Source of the DNA: Diphasiastrum complanatum
Lineage: Eukaryota; Streptophyta; Lycopodiopsida; Lycopodiales; Lycopodiaceae
Assembly (NCBI GenBank): GCA_029204225.1
Contig: CM055104.1
Location: forward strand, 26,701,253 to 26,765,252
Reading direction: 5' to 3'
Length of the DNA stretch: 64,000 bases
The translations under genes and the position numbers were made by a program. The first letter of the stretch is position 1, and the number at the start of each line of letters is the position of its first letter. This document shows, piece by piece, positions 55,014 through 64,000 of this stretch. Below the pieces are notes generated by a model. That model saw only the letters and a program-made list of their open reading frames with translations, was not told the origin of the DNA and ran no database searches.

Positions 55014-58000
55014 CTACAGATCTTTGTACAGCTTTCTATCACTAGAGACAACTGGAATTGATACCTTCGTCTTTAAACTGCCATGAGACAGGCGTTCAAG
55101 CAAAAGCCTCACAACATTTTCAGCAGCCAGTGCACTCGTCTCTATCGTGCTTGCTGCATTCTCAAATGCATTGATATAATACAAATGTTGCCCGTCCAAT
55201 ATAAAAGACGCAAAATGTTCTGGTGCCTTGAAGTGTGGATATGCAGCCCAATCTAAGCGAATGGTGGAATCTCTTCTACTGCAAAGGCAACAGCAATTTT
55301 TCAAAATTTAATCATTTGACAGCAAAAACAAGGAGAACAGCTGATGCTACGAAATTCATTTGTGCTTTATAGTGAGTTCTCAAACAGCTAAAGAGAAAAA
55401 ATCATGCATTCTGCAGTAACAAACCATGCACACCCCTCGGCTAAAAAGTCACCTGAAAAGCAGATCCAGCAGATCATCTGACACAGCGTTTCGAGAAAAG
55501 ACCTTGTAAGCCTTGTCTGAATCATTGTAGCTTTTGAGGACAGAAATGGACGTAAATGGAACTGCAGATGTCTCCAATGTCCCTATCAAATCAGGCATAC
55601 TAGAAATTGATTCAAGATTAAAGTAGCTCTGCAAAAATATACCAAATCATTTGTTAGTAACATGAACATGAAAATCTAATGTCCTAGGTATAGAAAACTT
55701 CAAAATAAATGCAACTGGCACAGAAGTCAGGTCAGCAAAGCTGGATTTGAAGTTTAATTACCTATAGACTGTAGAGGCTAAATGGTGTGAGGCTAATGGG
55801 AGCAGCATTTCTTGAATGCTTTTATTTTCAAGGGCTAAGACAAAGCTCAACTTAAATGAAACCATAGTTGCAGCAAATCGCGATTCGCTGGGTCTGCAAT
55901 TCGCGGGTCGCGATTCGCGACCCTGAATCGCGAAAAAAAAAAAAAATTTTTTTTTTTTTTTTTTTTTGGGAAAAATAGCTTATTGCTGAAATTTTTTTAA
56001 GGGATCAATGGTCAAACCAGCGTTTTGCCTCTCAGAAGTGCAGTAGATGAGGCACAAACAGATCTTATTTTCAGTAGCTATCCGGTTGTCATTTGCTCTG
56101 GTTTTCAGTAAATGTTAATGCTACCTTTTGGACTATCAACTGTATGGATGATGATCACTTTTGCAATTGGTTCACTGGAGATGTGAGTGCAATGTACATA
56201 CAGTTGGGGGCATAAATATTGGGCCCTTCACGGCGCGCATTTGGACCCCATTTTTATCTACAGGGGGGCGGTGGCATTTTTATCTACAATGTCTATATAG
56301 CAAGAAGCTCTAGGGGGTTCGGGGGGCGGTAGCCCCCCGAGAAACAGGGGGTCGGGGGGGTGGTAGCCCCCCGGTGGGGGTTTGGGGGGCAATGCCCCCT
56401 AACGGCGGGGTCCAGGGGTAAGGCCTCTTCATGATTTGGCCTTCCAACTCCCCGAGTGAAAACACACTTTTTGGTGTTTCGCACCCGAAACAGTCGGCAA
56501 ACTACACAATCATAATCCCCTCGATCAGAGCTTTCATCTGATACCCATATTGCCTAAAAAAAATTCAAAAAAAAAAAAAAAAATCGATTCTACACGATTC
56601 TGGGAAAATCCCGAATCGCGATTCAGAACCGCGCTGCAACTATGAATGAAACCATGCTAGCTTGTAAACAAAATTTGCTCATACGGCAGTCACACAGACT
56701 GGTTCAGCACCATATTCAAATCTCAGTATCTGGCTAAAAAGGTCATCTCAGCGCTCAGCAACAACTAAGGGTATAAGGGATCACAAATTTTCAGGCTGCA
56801 CATGCATGTGATGAAGGGGATGAAGAAAAATCCCAGTGACTGACTAAGAGTTGCATGATATTATTCCTGTAGGCTGTTGCTATCATATGGGCTCTAATGA
56901 CTGAAAATTTATGAAGGTCCGGATGCATGGAGATAATATAGGCCATCTGTACCTCCTTTAACTCTGATCAATGTTGTTTGCTGGAGAAACCTTTCCAGTA
57001 ACACGCCACAATCATTACATTCCATTTTGGCTTAAAAGAATAGCAAATGGAGGTAAACAGTAAATTTTTCATTCCATTATTGGAAGAGCAACACTTCAGC
57101 ATTACCTGTGATGAACCTCCTCTATATTAGCCTAAATAAAAATAAAAATGCCTTAAAAAATACTCATAACAACACTGCATACTTCATTAGCTGGTGAATT
57201 ATCTACAGCTGCCAGCATGGATGGGGTACAAACATGAAACTTAAACTATTTGAAAAATATCCAATTGTTATCCTTTACTAATACATTATTCAATAACCTG
57301 AAATCAAAACTAGCATCAGCAAGCTCATATTAGAATGGTCTTAGTTGGAGCCTTGATGAAGCTTCTACCAGACAGTCAAAAATATTGTTTCGAGCTCCAT
57401 TGGGTTCTCTTTGACATCAATGTGAGCTGAATTTATGAAATTGATTTGCTTTTGTGCATCCTGAATAAATTCATGTTATAGTATGAACATTCGAGGTATA
57501 AAACTGCAAGAATTTGTACCGCATTAGCAAGACCTCTCACAAAAGTAACAAAGGTATGCTGCATGTGTCTATCTGGTAAATGAATTGGAGGGTCAAAGCT
57601 GATTTTTTCCTCATCCAGCGGCGTAGCTATCACCACAGCATCACAGTTTTCGACTTCTCCAGAGGCCAAGCTTAGATTATACAAGTTCTTTGCACTTGAG
57701 ATGGAAACGACTTTTTCATTTAGATAAAGTGAAGCATTAGCGTATTTGATAAGTCCATCTGCCATTCTCCAGTTCCCTCCAGCAACTGCCCAAAGATCTG
57801 CTCCCGATCCACATAATGCCACGCTTCCAGCCAGGCCACTCAGAGTTGCATTTTGTCCATAATTGATCCGAGTAATAACCTGCTCAGTGGTAGGAGGGAA
57901 CCAATGAGACAAAAGCTTTAAAGGCTATTCTGCAGAGTAGCAAAATCGTTAACAGTTCCTCCCTGTTGCACGATGAACTGAAAACTAGAAGCGAGTTGGA

Positions 58001-59122
58001 TCGGTGCTTTCTGAAAACCCAGATAACAGAGAAAATAAAAGCAAAAAAAGGACTAAGAGGACTCTAATGTCACGAGGTTAATACATGGCTCGAAATTACC
58101 GTCACAAGCTCGTTTATTATTTGTGCGGATAAACCTTCTGCAATGAGCTCATCAGCTAGTGTATGCTGTGTTGCATCATAAAGCTCAACCGATCTCAATA
58201 AATCTTCCACAGTTGAGTAAGCTTTGCGATTCGCTGCATAAAGCTGCGTAAATCTCTCCAGCAATCTCTGTCAAGCAGGTACAGACATCCCTCACAAAAT
58301 TGCCCTTGCAGAAACTTGAGACAGCAAATGAACAACCAAACCATGCACTAAATTTGAGCCAATCCGATCCTTCAAAACTTTCCAGCATAATTAATCAACA
58401 AGAGCATGAACTAAGTCAACAGATCTGCAAATCTTTACAGCATATTTGTTTACCCAACACGAGCGTTGACTATGCCACCATAATAAAAAAATTTCCTTCA
58501 AGGTTTAAGAAAAGCATTGTAAAAGATGGAATTGATCGAGAACTGATTCTATCTCAATTTCAGACAAAAATGAGAGAGATTCCGCTCAAGAGAAGGTAGC
58601 CATCTAACCCTTACTGACCTGAACATGACTCCTCATTTGGAAAAGGCTCAGGCCATAACGCCAAACTACAGCCAGCGTGTTGAGCAGATCTGTGATCTTC
58701 TTGGAAAATACCGAGCAACCTGGTTGCAAGGTCCTGAACACAAACTTCTCACCATCCCAGAAACCAAAGGCGCTAGAATCGGACTCCGTAACCCGCTTTA
58801 ATCCCAAAAGATCAGTGAAACCAACTGTGTACAGATTCTTAGGATGCAGAATCGAGGCACCCGCCTCAAATTTATCTCCAGCCAGATCAACCATGGCCAT
58901 ACGGCCTCCTACCACATCCCGCTGTTCGAAGATGTGGATATCCAAGGGCAAATTACTATCGGAGTAGTTGCGCAAAAAGAAGGCAGTGGAAGCACCGGCT
59001 ATGCCGCTGCCCACAATGCAAACTCGATGCACAGCACAGATCGCAGGTACTACAGCCAAACCCAGCTCCAACAACAACAACAACAAGAGGAGCACAGATT
59101 TCCTGCTCGCCATCGGCATCAT
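55014..59122 (-). CDS. FCLY: Farnesylcysteine lyase / prenylcysteine oxidase, five exons, 490 aa
   Basis: Exons on minus: 59122-58619, 58267-58100, 57879-57520, 55628-55453, 55278-55014; all introns are GT-AG and the 1473 joined bases form one open frame. The family oxidatively cleaves farnesylcysteine from degraded prenylated proteins to a prenyl aldehyde and cysteine, using FAD, in endomembranes. Seen: a hydrophobic signal peptide (residues 10-30), dinucleotide-binding VCIVGSGIAG (GxGxxG 38-43) with Glu66, VVGGRM (70-75), FEAGASILHPKNL (85-97), INYGQ and GLAGSVALCGSGADLWAVAG (229-258), ATPLDE (309-314), and IRLDWAAYP with LYYINAFENAASTIETSA near the end. The length fits plant homologues. 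The start is the first of two adjacent ATGs; a third (Met4) is possible. Intron 3 is 1891 bp and holds a MITE. I see no sign of decay. Confidence 0.93.
55855..55862. repeat. MITE target-site duplication (left)
   Basis: AATGAAAC, repeated at 56645-56652 on the other side of the element. Confidence 0.85.
55863..56644. mobile_element. hAT-like MITE in FCLY intron 3 (782 bp)
   Basis: Perfect 12-bp terminal inverted repeats (CATAGTTGCAGC / GCTGCAACTATG) with 8-bp duplications point to a non-autonomous hAT-type element; the CA..G tip is close to the hAT consensus. Subterminal AATCGCGATTC palindromes occur at both ends. The interior has a long A/T homopolymer (55935-55967) and G-rich blocks with GGGGGC/GCCCCC pairs (56310-56400). 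It has no transposase. Confidence 0.82.
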
Positions 59123-59212
59123 CGTGCGCTCTCTCTCGGCTCTCTCTCGGCTCTCTATATCTCTCAGACTCTGGTTAAAGAGAGAGTCTTTCCTACAATG
59201 CTCACCACCCAC

Positions 59213-59222
59213 ATATATATTT
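59213..59222 (-). promoter_or_regulatory. Candidate TATA box of FCLY
   Basis: AAATATATATG on minus, about 91-101 bp upstream of the ATG. This would give a short leader containing GAGAGAGCCGAGAGAG-type repeats. No other TATA-like sequence is closer. Confidence 0.55.
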
Positions 59223-59841
59223 GTGTAGGGTACAAGAGCCTTTTTAGTGCAAAATTTATTGGCCTTATTACTCTTCTTCATTAAACACCCTGGTGCATTT
59301 CCTTTGAGGTTTTGAAAGAATCATTCCTCGTGGATATAGAGTATTGAAAATGCCAAGGCTTCATGCATGGAGTATTGAAAATGTCCAGGCTTCTTGGATG
59401 GAACATAAAAGTTTGTATTGAATGGAACCTAATTCATGTGCCTCAAGACAGACTTGATTTTTTGGGGTTTTCTTTTTAGAAGTTTATATGACATAATTTT
59501 CTTACCCATATGGGTGGCCATGCCTAGTGTTGTTGACTTTCTAAGTCTCACATGGTACAAATGCTTGAGTTAGCCAAAAAAAAAATGTGTAACTAGGTTG
59601 GTAATTTTCTTTACTTAATGCTATGTGCTCGCGTTTTCTTTGAATTTTGGAGGTGAATCTAGGAGCAAAATGTGCATTTACATTTCTCTTTCCTTTGAAA
59701 TATGCCATTCTTTCTCCAAAATGTGCATTCTCTTTTCGTAAGCTGTCATCACCTAAGCGTTCTCTCTCCACCAGACAACTTGTATTCTCTCTCCACCTCC
59801 ACCTGAGCATTTTCTCTCTTCACCCTCAGACATATCATTAC

Positions 59842-59919
59842 GTTGTGGAAGGCTCAAGGGCCTTGAGGCAAGGGCCCTCCCTGCACGGGAGGCCCTTGAC
59901 CGGCGGGGCCTTCCACAAC
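59842..59919. repeat. 78-bp GC-rich inverted repeat
   Basis: GTTGTGGAAGGC at the left pairs with GCCTTCCACAAC at the right; inside, CAAGGGCC and GGCCCTTG-type segments and CCCTCC/GGGAGG extend the stem around a TGCAC loop. Confidence 0.75.
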
Positions 59920-59929
59920 ATGGAAATCT

Positions 59930-60170
59930 GCCCTAGGGTAGATATCCATAAAGGGAATTATGCTCATAATTTTCCTTTATAGGAATCTACCTCACATGGC
60001 CAAAGAATTATGCTCATAATCTACTTCATCTAAATCTACCCTAGATGGCCAAGGTTAATGGTCATTTTTTTTTAATCGAAATATGCCCTAGGGTAGATAT
60101 CCATAAAGGGAACTATGCTCATTATTTCCCTTGATGGGAATCTGCCCTAGGGCATAAACCCATAAAGGAA
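59930..60170. repeat. Diverged direct repeats
   Basis: The block CCCTAGGGTAGATATCCATA followed by AAGGGAA and TATGCTCAT occurs at about 59931 and 60088, with partial copies at about 60000, 60045 and 60145. Confidence 0.7.
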
Positions 60171-60450
60171 ATTTTTGTGAAAATTTATACCTAGTCCATG
60201 GGGAGGACGAGTCTTGGGAATATATGCTGGTATTGTGACTCGCCAAGGACCAACAAACTATTTTGAGGTATGCCTGACCCATGGACATTGGTTGATGTAA
60301 TGGGATTTTTTGGGCTATCAATTCAGAAAGTTGGTGATTGTGCATCGTTGACCTTTCAAGATCCAAAATCTACAAGCACAATCTACATGACAGAGCAAAA
60401 GTCAGAATGGGTCACAAAAGTTTTAAAAGTTGAAGACAATTATTCCTTAT

Positions 60451-60990
60451 GGATGGAATCTTGAAACTGTCGAGGCTTCAATAATGGAACACAAAGATAC
60501 GTAATGGATGGAACCTAAAAAGATGTTTTTCAACTACATTCACGTGCAACACAATTCTAGAGTAATATTTTCATGGCACACATTATGTTCAATAATGCAT
60601 GCTGGTAACCACATTGTTGGAATAACGACTCATAAACCCCCAAATGGAATATTGAAAATATGGAACCCTCTTGGATGGAACTAAACAGATATGGTGTCTG
60701 CCGACATTCGTGCACCCCACATAATATTAAAGTAAGATTCTTGCACTACATGTTATGCTCAATAATGTGTGTTTATTCGCACATTGTAGGGAATAATGGC
60801 TGTCCTCCTCCTCCTCTTATTGAGCATTAGATGGAATCTCGAACATATATGGAGCCCTCTTGTATGGAACCGAAAAAATCTTCTAATGACATTTGTGTGT
60901 CCTGCATAATTATATGGAACCTAAATGACTCTTGTGTCCCACATAATTATAGAGTAAGATTTTTGCAACACACGTTACTTATTTTGCAAT
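60451..60990. repeat. Three diverged tandem units of about 190 bp
   Basis: Units begin ATGGAAT(C/A)T(C/T)GAA at 60451, 60642 and 60829. Each then has ATGGAAC, a CACATAAT/CACAATTCTA-like stretch, GAGTAA or AAGTAAGATT and TTGCA-C-ACA-GTTA. Identity is clearly partial; I estimate 60-70% by eye. No coding capacity. Confidence 0.6.
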
Positions 60991-61180
60991 TCGTCGAGGA
61001 GGGCAGCGATCTTCTGTTGGAGAATTTTCAAGAGATCATGCACTGGGGCATTGTCTGAAGTTCTTCAAGAATAATGAGATAAGTGTTGCCTATTCAAAGT
61101 TTCATCAACATGGTGATAGAATGATTATGACAATCAAGATGCCTCTAGTTCGGAATTCCATGCAAACAAGATGTGAAGAT
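60991..61180. other. Non-coding interval
   Basis: Nothing recognisable between the tandem array and the decayed coding region. Confidence 0.4.
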
Positions 61181-62792
61181 ATATTATTTTTTCTATCATA
61201 CGCACCTTTGCATGCAATGTACTGATATGGTCATTCTGAAGAGAAATCGGTAGTACGGGTTTCCAATTAGGATCTTCTCGATCTCTTGATATTTCATGTA
61301 CTCCTTATCATGTCTTTTGTTGTCTTCATGTAGTACAACCATGGGTGTTTAGAGTTAGCATCATGGGATTCATTGAACATACATTTTAATGTCTTTAGAT
61401 CTCCTACTAAATGTCATTCTAGGTTGAAAGTGCCAATTCCAGGAATATTGAGTGGATCTCCATCCATGTGACTTTTTATGGTGGCAAGGATATGACGCTC
61501 TATTAAATATCCATGAGAGAATGTCATGGTCTTCTTTCATCACCTATAAGAGAAACAAAAAAATGATTTAGAATAATATTAACACAGAGAATATTTTCCA
61601 AATAAAATCCATATTAGATTATCCCTATTGAATATGTGAAGGAACTACTATACCTGAAAAACTGCCAACCACCAAATATCATTTTCTGATTGAACACTGA
61701 AGTTGAGGCCTTTTGAGTCTTTTGAATTTGAAAGTGCACAATTCATGATCGTAAGACTGACACTCTCCACATTTTTTGTCCTTTTATAATTTCAGACCCA
61801 TCTAACTTGAGAACAACTATGACATTCTCATTTGTAATACCGGAAAAACTTATGATGAGTGTTAGTAACTGATTAATGTCAATAAATAAATTGTTGGAAT
61901 TGTTATATGCTAGACATTCTCCTTTTGAGCAATACACTTCATTGATATGAGATGGATTACCAACTATTGTCTGCATATCTTGGTTTAGCATGTCTTTTCT
62001 TTTTTAAAGATGAAATGGTCGTGGGATTGGAAACTTTTTAATACTTACATGTGCAAATGCCTTCTTTATCATCTTAAACATTGTTGCATATGCTTCTCTA
62101 CTGATGCTAGAAAAATCACATGCCCCTTGAAGTGTCCAATATTTTTTCAGCTTCATTCATAATGTTATTAGTAACTGAAGCCTTAATCTTTTACATTTTG
62201 TTATTGTTTAACATTGATTTCATGGATTTAGAAGTCAAAATAGAACGTAGTGAGTTTCCAATGGAAATCTCATCGGCCAAATGGCCTTCAGCAACCAATA
62301 TTGATCTGCATTGCAAACATAATGTTCATAAAGTTGTCAGTGGAGATTAGGACAATCATAGTATTCACAGTAGCATAATAAACAAATCAATAGAAAGTTG
62401 ACATTAATAAATAACAGTGATTATGATTGAAGCTAAAAGTTCAAGCAATATTAAACCAAATAAGCTATAACTTACTTGAAAGCATGGGATTTTCTTTTTC
62501 GATAACCTCCTCTGGATGATAGATCACATATATCCTTGGTTATCAATCTTTTCCTCTTGTTGTTTTTGAACTTTTTGTTGAGCACATCTATATCTTTAAC
62601 AAGAGACAAATATGAGATACGGATGGATTGAAATGCAGTTTTTATCTCATCATTACTAGTTGTAAAATGACGCAAAGAAGATTTCAACGTTTGGATCTCC
62701 TTCTTGAACATCTCATTTTCTTCCAAATAAGTTTTCAACTTTGTAGATTTTTCTTCGGACTCATCATTATTGATTGGATCTAATGATTGCAT
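61181..62792 (-). pseudogene. Decayed multi-exon coding region, family unknown
   Basis: Minus strand. A candidate first exon (62792-62476) encodes 105 residues with a coiled-coil-like Leu/Glu/Lys section and a basic KNNKRKRLITKD stretch. It ends at a strong donor (AAGTAAGT), and joining to a TGCAG acceptor near 62306 keeps the frame (HAFK, SILVAEGHLADEISIGNSLR). Further exon-like pieces: ISREAYATMFKMIKKAFAH (62110-62050, one frame shift); NVIVVLKLDGSEIIKGQKMW and SENDIWWLAVFQ (61990-61655, one frame shift); GYLIERHILATIKSHMDG, GDLKTLKCMFNESHDANSKH and PWLYYMKTTKD (61535-61290, one stop). The last resembles GD(L/M)KxLxxMxGxxxAxxxxPCxxC patterns of uncharacterised, probably transposon-linked proteins, without the Cys pair. 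I do not recognise the family. Confidence 0.45.
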
Positions 62793-63385
62793 GTTGGTTG
62801 AATAGTCAAAATGATGCTTAGGTAGTGATTTTTAGCCAAAATTGGAGTTTTTAGACTAGAAATGGGCTATAAAAACCATAATTGATTGAAATCAGAACTC
62901 GTAGTGCTTGCATGTAATTTATTTACAGGTATATGGGTCTGATTGCACTTAATTGTGGATTTGATCCACAAGATTTGGTCAAAAAACATGGTTTTTTCAT
63001 GGTTTTTGGACTAATTTTGGGAATTTTCCCAAAATTCTTGGCCAATACTTTTCATGCACATTTTTAGAGGTGTAACGAAGCTTTCCTAAGGCTTTCATGA
63101 AGTTTGGTTAGGATTGCACACCATTAAGAGTCTCAAAAAGTAAAAAAATAGTGTATTTTTTTTGAGCTTGAATAACTTTTAATTGGTGGTCTGAACCTGC
63201 TGGATTTTTTTACAAGCTTAAAGATACGATGGATTTCCTCTGATTTTATCCATCATGCATCCAAATTGGTTGTGTGAGGCTTAGGCACCATGATGTTGAA
63301 GTTTTGTTTGTTGAAGGAGTCCAAAATCTATGATCTGAGCTTATGATTACTTGTTGAACCTGATAGAAGCCTCTATGCCTCTCTA
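62793..63385. other. Non-coding interval
   Basis: AT-rich sequence with no open frame or repeat I can define. Confidence 0.4.
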
Positions 63386-63786
63386 ATGAACCTTAGAAGA
63401 GTGCTTGTAACCTCTGATTGGATGCATATCTATGTATTGCCAAGTGATATAGTTAGTGATAGGGATCCTAAATTTACAGGTCACTTTTGGTTAGTTGTAT
63501 TCCATAAGCTAGAAACCTCGCTTAGTTTTAATTCTACTGATCATTCTAAATCAGATGGCTCGACGAAGAGAACGTAGTTGGTTTATATGAAGATCTTATC
63601 CATTTGGAGGACTTATCGCTTAGTGTACCTTTGGAACCTAAAAGAGTAATCAGAACCAAAGATAAACAATTGAGAAATCATTCTATCTCTGAGTGCTTGA
63701 TTAGGTGGAGGGGTCAGACTGAGGATGATGATTCATGGAAAAAAGTTGAAAGGATAAAGAAGAACTTTCCTAGTTTTCACTTCTGA
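63386..63786 (+). pseudogene. Ty3/gypsy integrase fragment with chromodomain-like C-terminus
   Basis: Plus strand: LPSDIVSDRDPKFTGHFW contains the SDRDPxF box of gypsy integrase with its catalytic Asp, then FHKLETSLSFNSTDHSKSDG. An internal deletion and a stop remove the rest of the core. From about 63604 an open frame ends SISECLIRWRGQTEDDDSWK, NFPSFHF and stop at 63786, matching the (Y/F)LIxWxG...W pattern of the chromodomain in chromoviral integrases. Confidence 0.75.
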
Positions 63787-63798
63787 AGACAGAAGTGG

Positions 63799-64000
63799 TT
63801 CAAGGGGGGAAGAAGGTTATGTCCATGTCCAATATGAGAGATTTAGAATAATTCCTGACACAAATAGTCGGTTTTTCCAGTGTATATGGTTATTAGTTAT
63901 GCCTCGTCATTCTGGGCTTGGCCGGTAAAATAATTAATAATCATATGAGGGCCCAGACCTATATTTGGACATAGAAGTACTTGCATGGTGTTTGACTGCT
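63799..64000 (+). repeat. Polypurine tract and probable start of gypsy 3' LTR
   Basis: After the stop codon, CAAGGGGGGAAGAAGG at about 63801-63816 is a typical plus-strand primer tract. An LTR would begin shortly after (TGTCCATGTCC at 63820) and runs past the window edge, so its extent cannot be checked. Confidence 0.5.

Noticed and set aside
56293-56484. Minus frame rich in Pro/Asn/Gly repeats in FCLY intron 3
   Set aside because: A product of the G-run blocks of the MITE; it lies entirely inside the non-autonomous element.
58300-58599. Plus-strand frame of 99 codons within FCLY intron 1
   Set aside because: Antisense to the gene and within intronic and exon-flanking sequence; no start context or motif.
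59647-59982. Plus frame of 111 codons upstream of FCLY
   Set aside because: Crosses the GC-rich hairpin and repeat region, has no recognisable domain and biased composition.
1-64000. CRISPR arrays, bacterial operons, rRNA or tRNA genes
   Set aside because: No spaced direct-repeat array, no tRNA cloverleaf or rRNA core seen; primer-binding sites match only the 12-nt tRNA end. The content is plant nuclear DNA.

Overview
The window is nuclear DNA of a land plant with a large, retrotransposon-packed genome. The evidence is a plant-type, five-exon farnesylcysteine lyase gene with GT-AG introns, surrounded by Ty1/copia elements primed by initiator tRNA-Met. I cannot place the plant more precisely. 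Only one ordinary host gene is well supported; nearly everything else is transposon sequence of different ages, much of it nested.

Left part (1-16 kb). A gag fragment runs off the left edge (1-305, minus). Then comes an old copia element, B1 (about 2.0-9.2 kb, minus). A second copia, A1, inserted into B1 in the opposite orientation, with 5-bp target duplication GAAGA. About 5 kb of the compound (3361-8332) was later inverted. As a result B1 protease lies at 8.3-8.5 kb on minus, B1 integrase at 3.4-4.6 kb on plus and B1 reverse transcriptase (RT) at 2.0-2.8 kb on minus. A2, a second copy of the A family, covers 10.9-15.3 kb and abuts a plus-strand copia scrap. A 361-bp imperfect palindrome lies at 15957-16317.

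Middle (18.9-41 kb). A three-level nest occupies 18971-34816. B2 (plus, TSD ACTAG) was hit by N1 (minus, 21901-31835), which was hit by N2 (minus, 25044-30012, TSD TAGTA). LTR divergences estimated by eye (B2 about 1.5%, N1 and N2 about 0.7%) fit this order. N1 is a copia whose pol region is replaced by a long open frame with almost no catalytic motifs. N2 is a non-coding LTR element with intact terminal signals. Element F (plus, about 36.2-41.0 kb) follows and carries a patch of about 108 bp copied from an N2-like element inside its RT.

Right part (41-64 kb). Two members of copia family E meet head to head: E2 (minus, 41.0-43.2 kb) and E1 (plus, 43.2-54.6 kb). The E1 5' LTR is split by C1 (43966-50123, minus), the youngest element: 682-bp LTRs with three differences, TSD ATTTG, and an uninterrupted 1322-residue polyprotein. 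Its first RT catalytic Asp is replaced by His, so it is probably inactive. A Ty3-like gag piece is lodged in E1. The farnesylcysteine lyase gene (59122-55014, minus) looks complete at 490 residues and has a 782-bp hAT-like MITE in intron 3. Beyond it are diverged repeats (59.8-61 kb), a decayed multi-exon coding region of unknown family (61.2-62.8 kb, minus) and the 3' end of a Ty3/gypsy element with a chromodomain-like tail (63.4-64 kb, plus).
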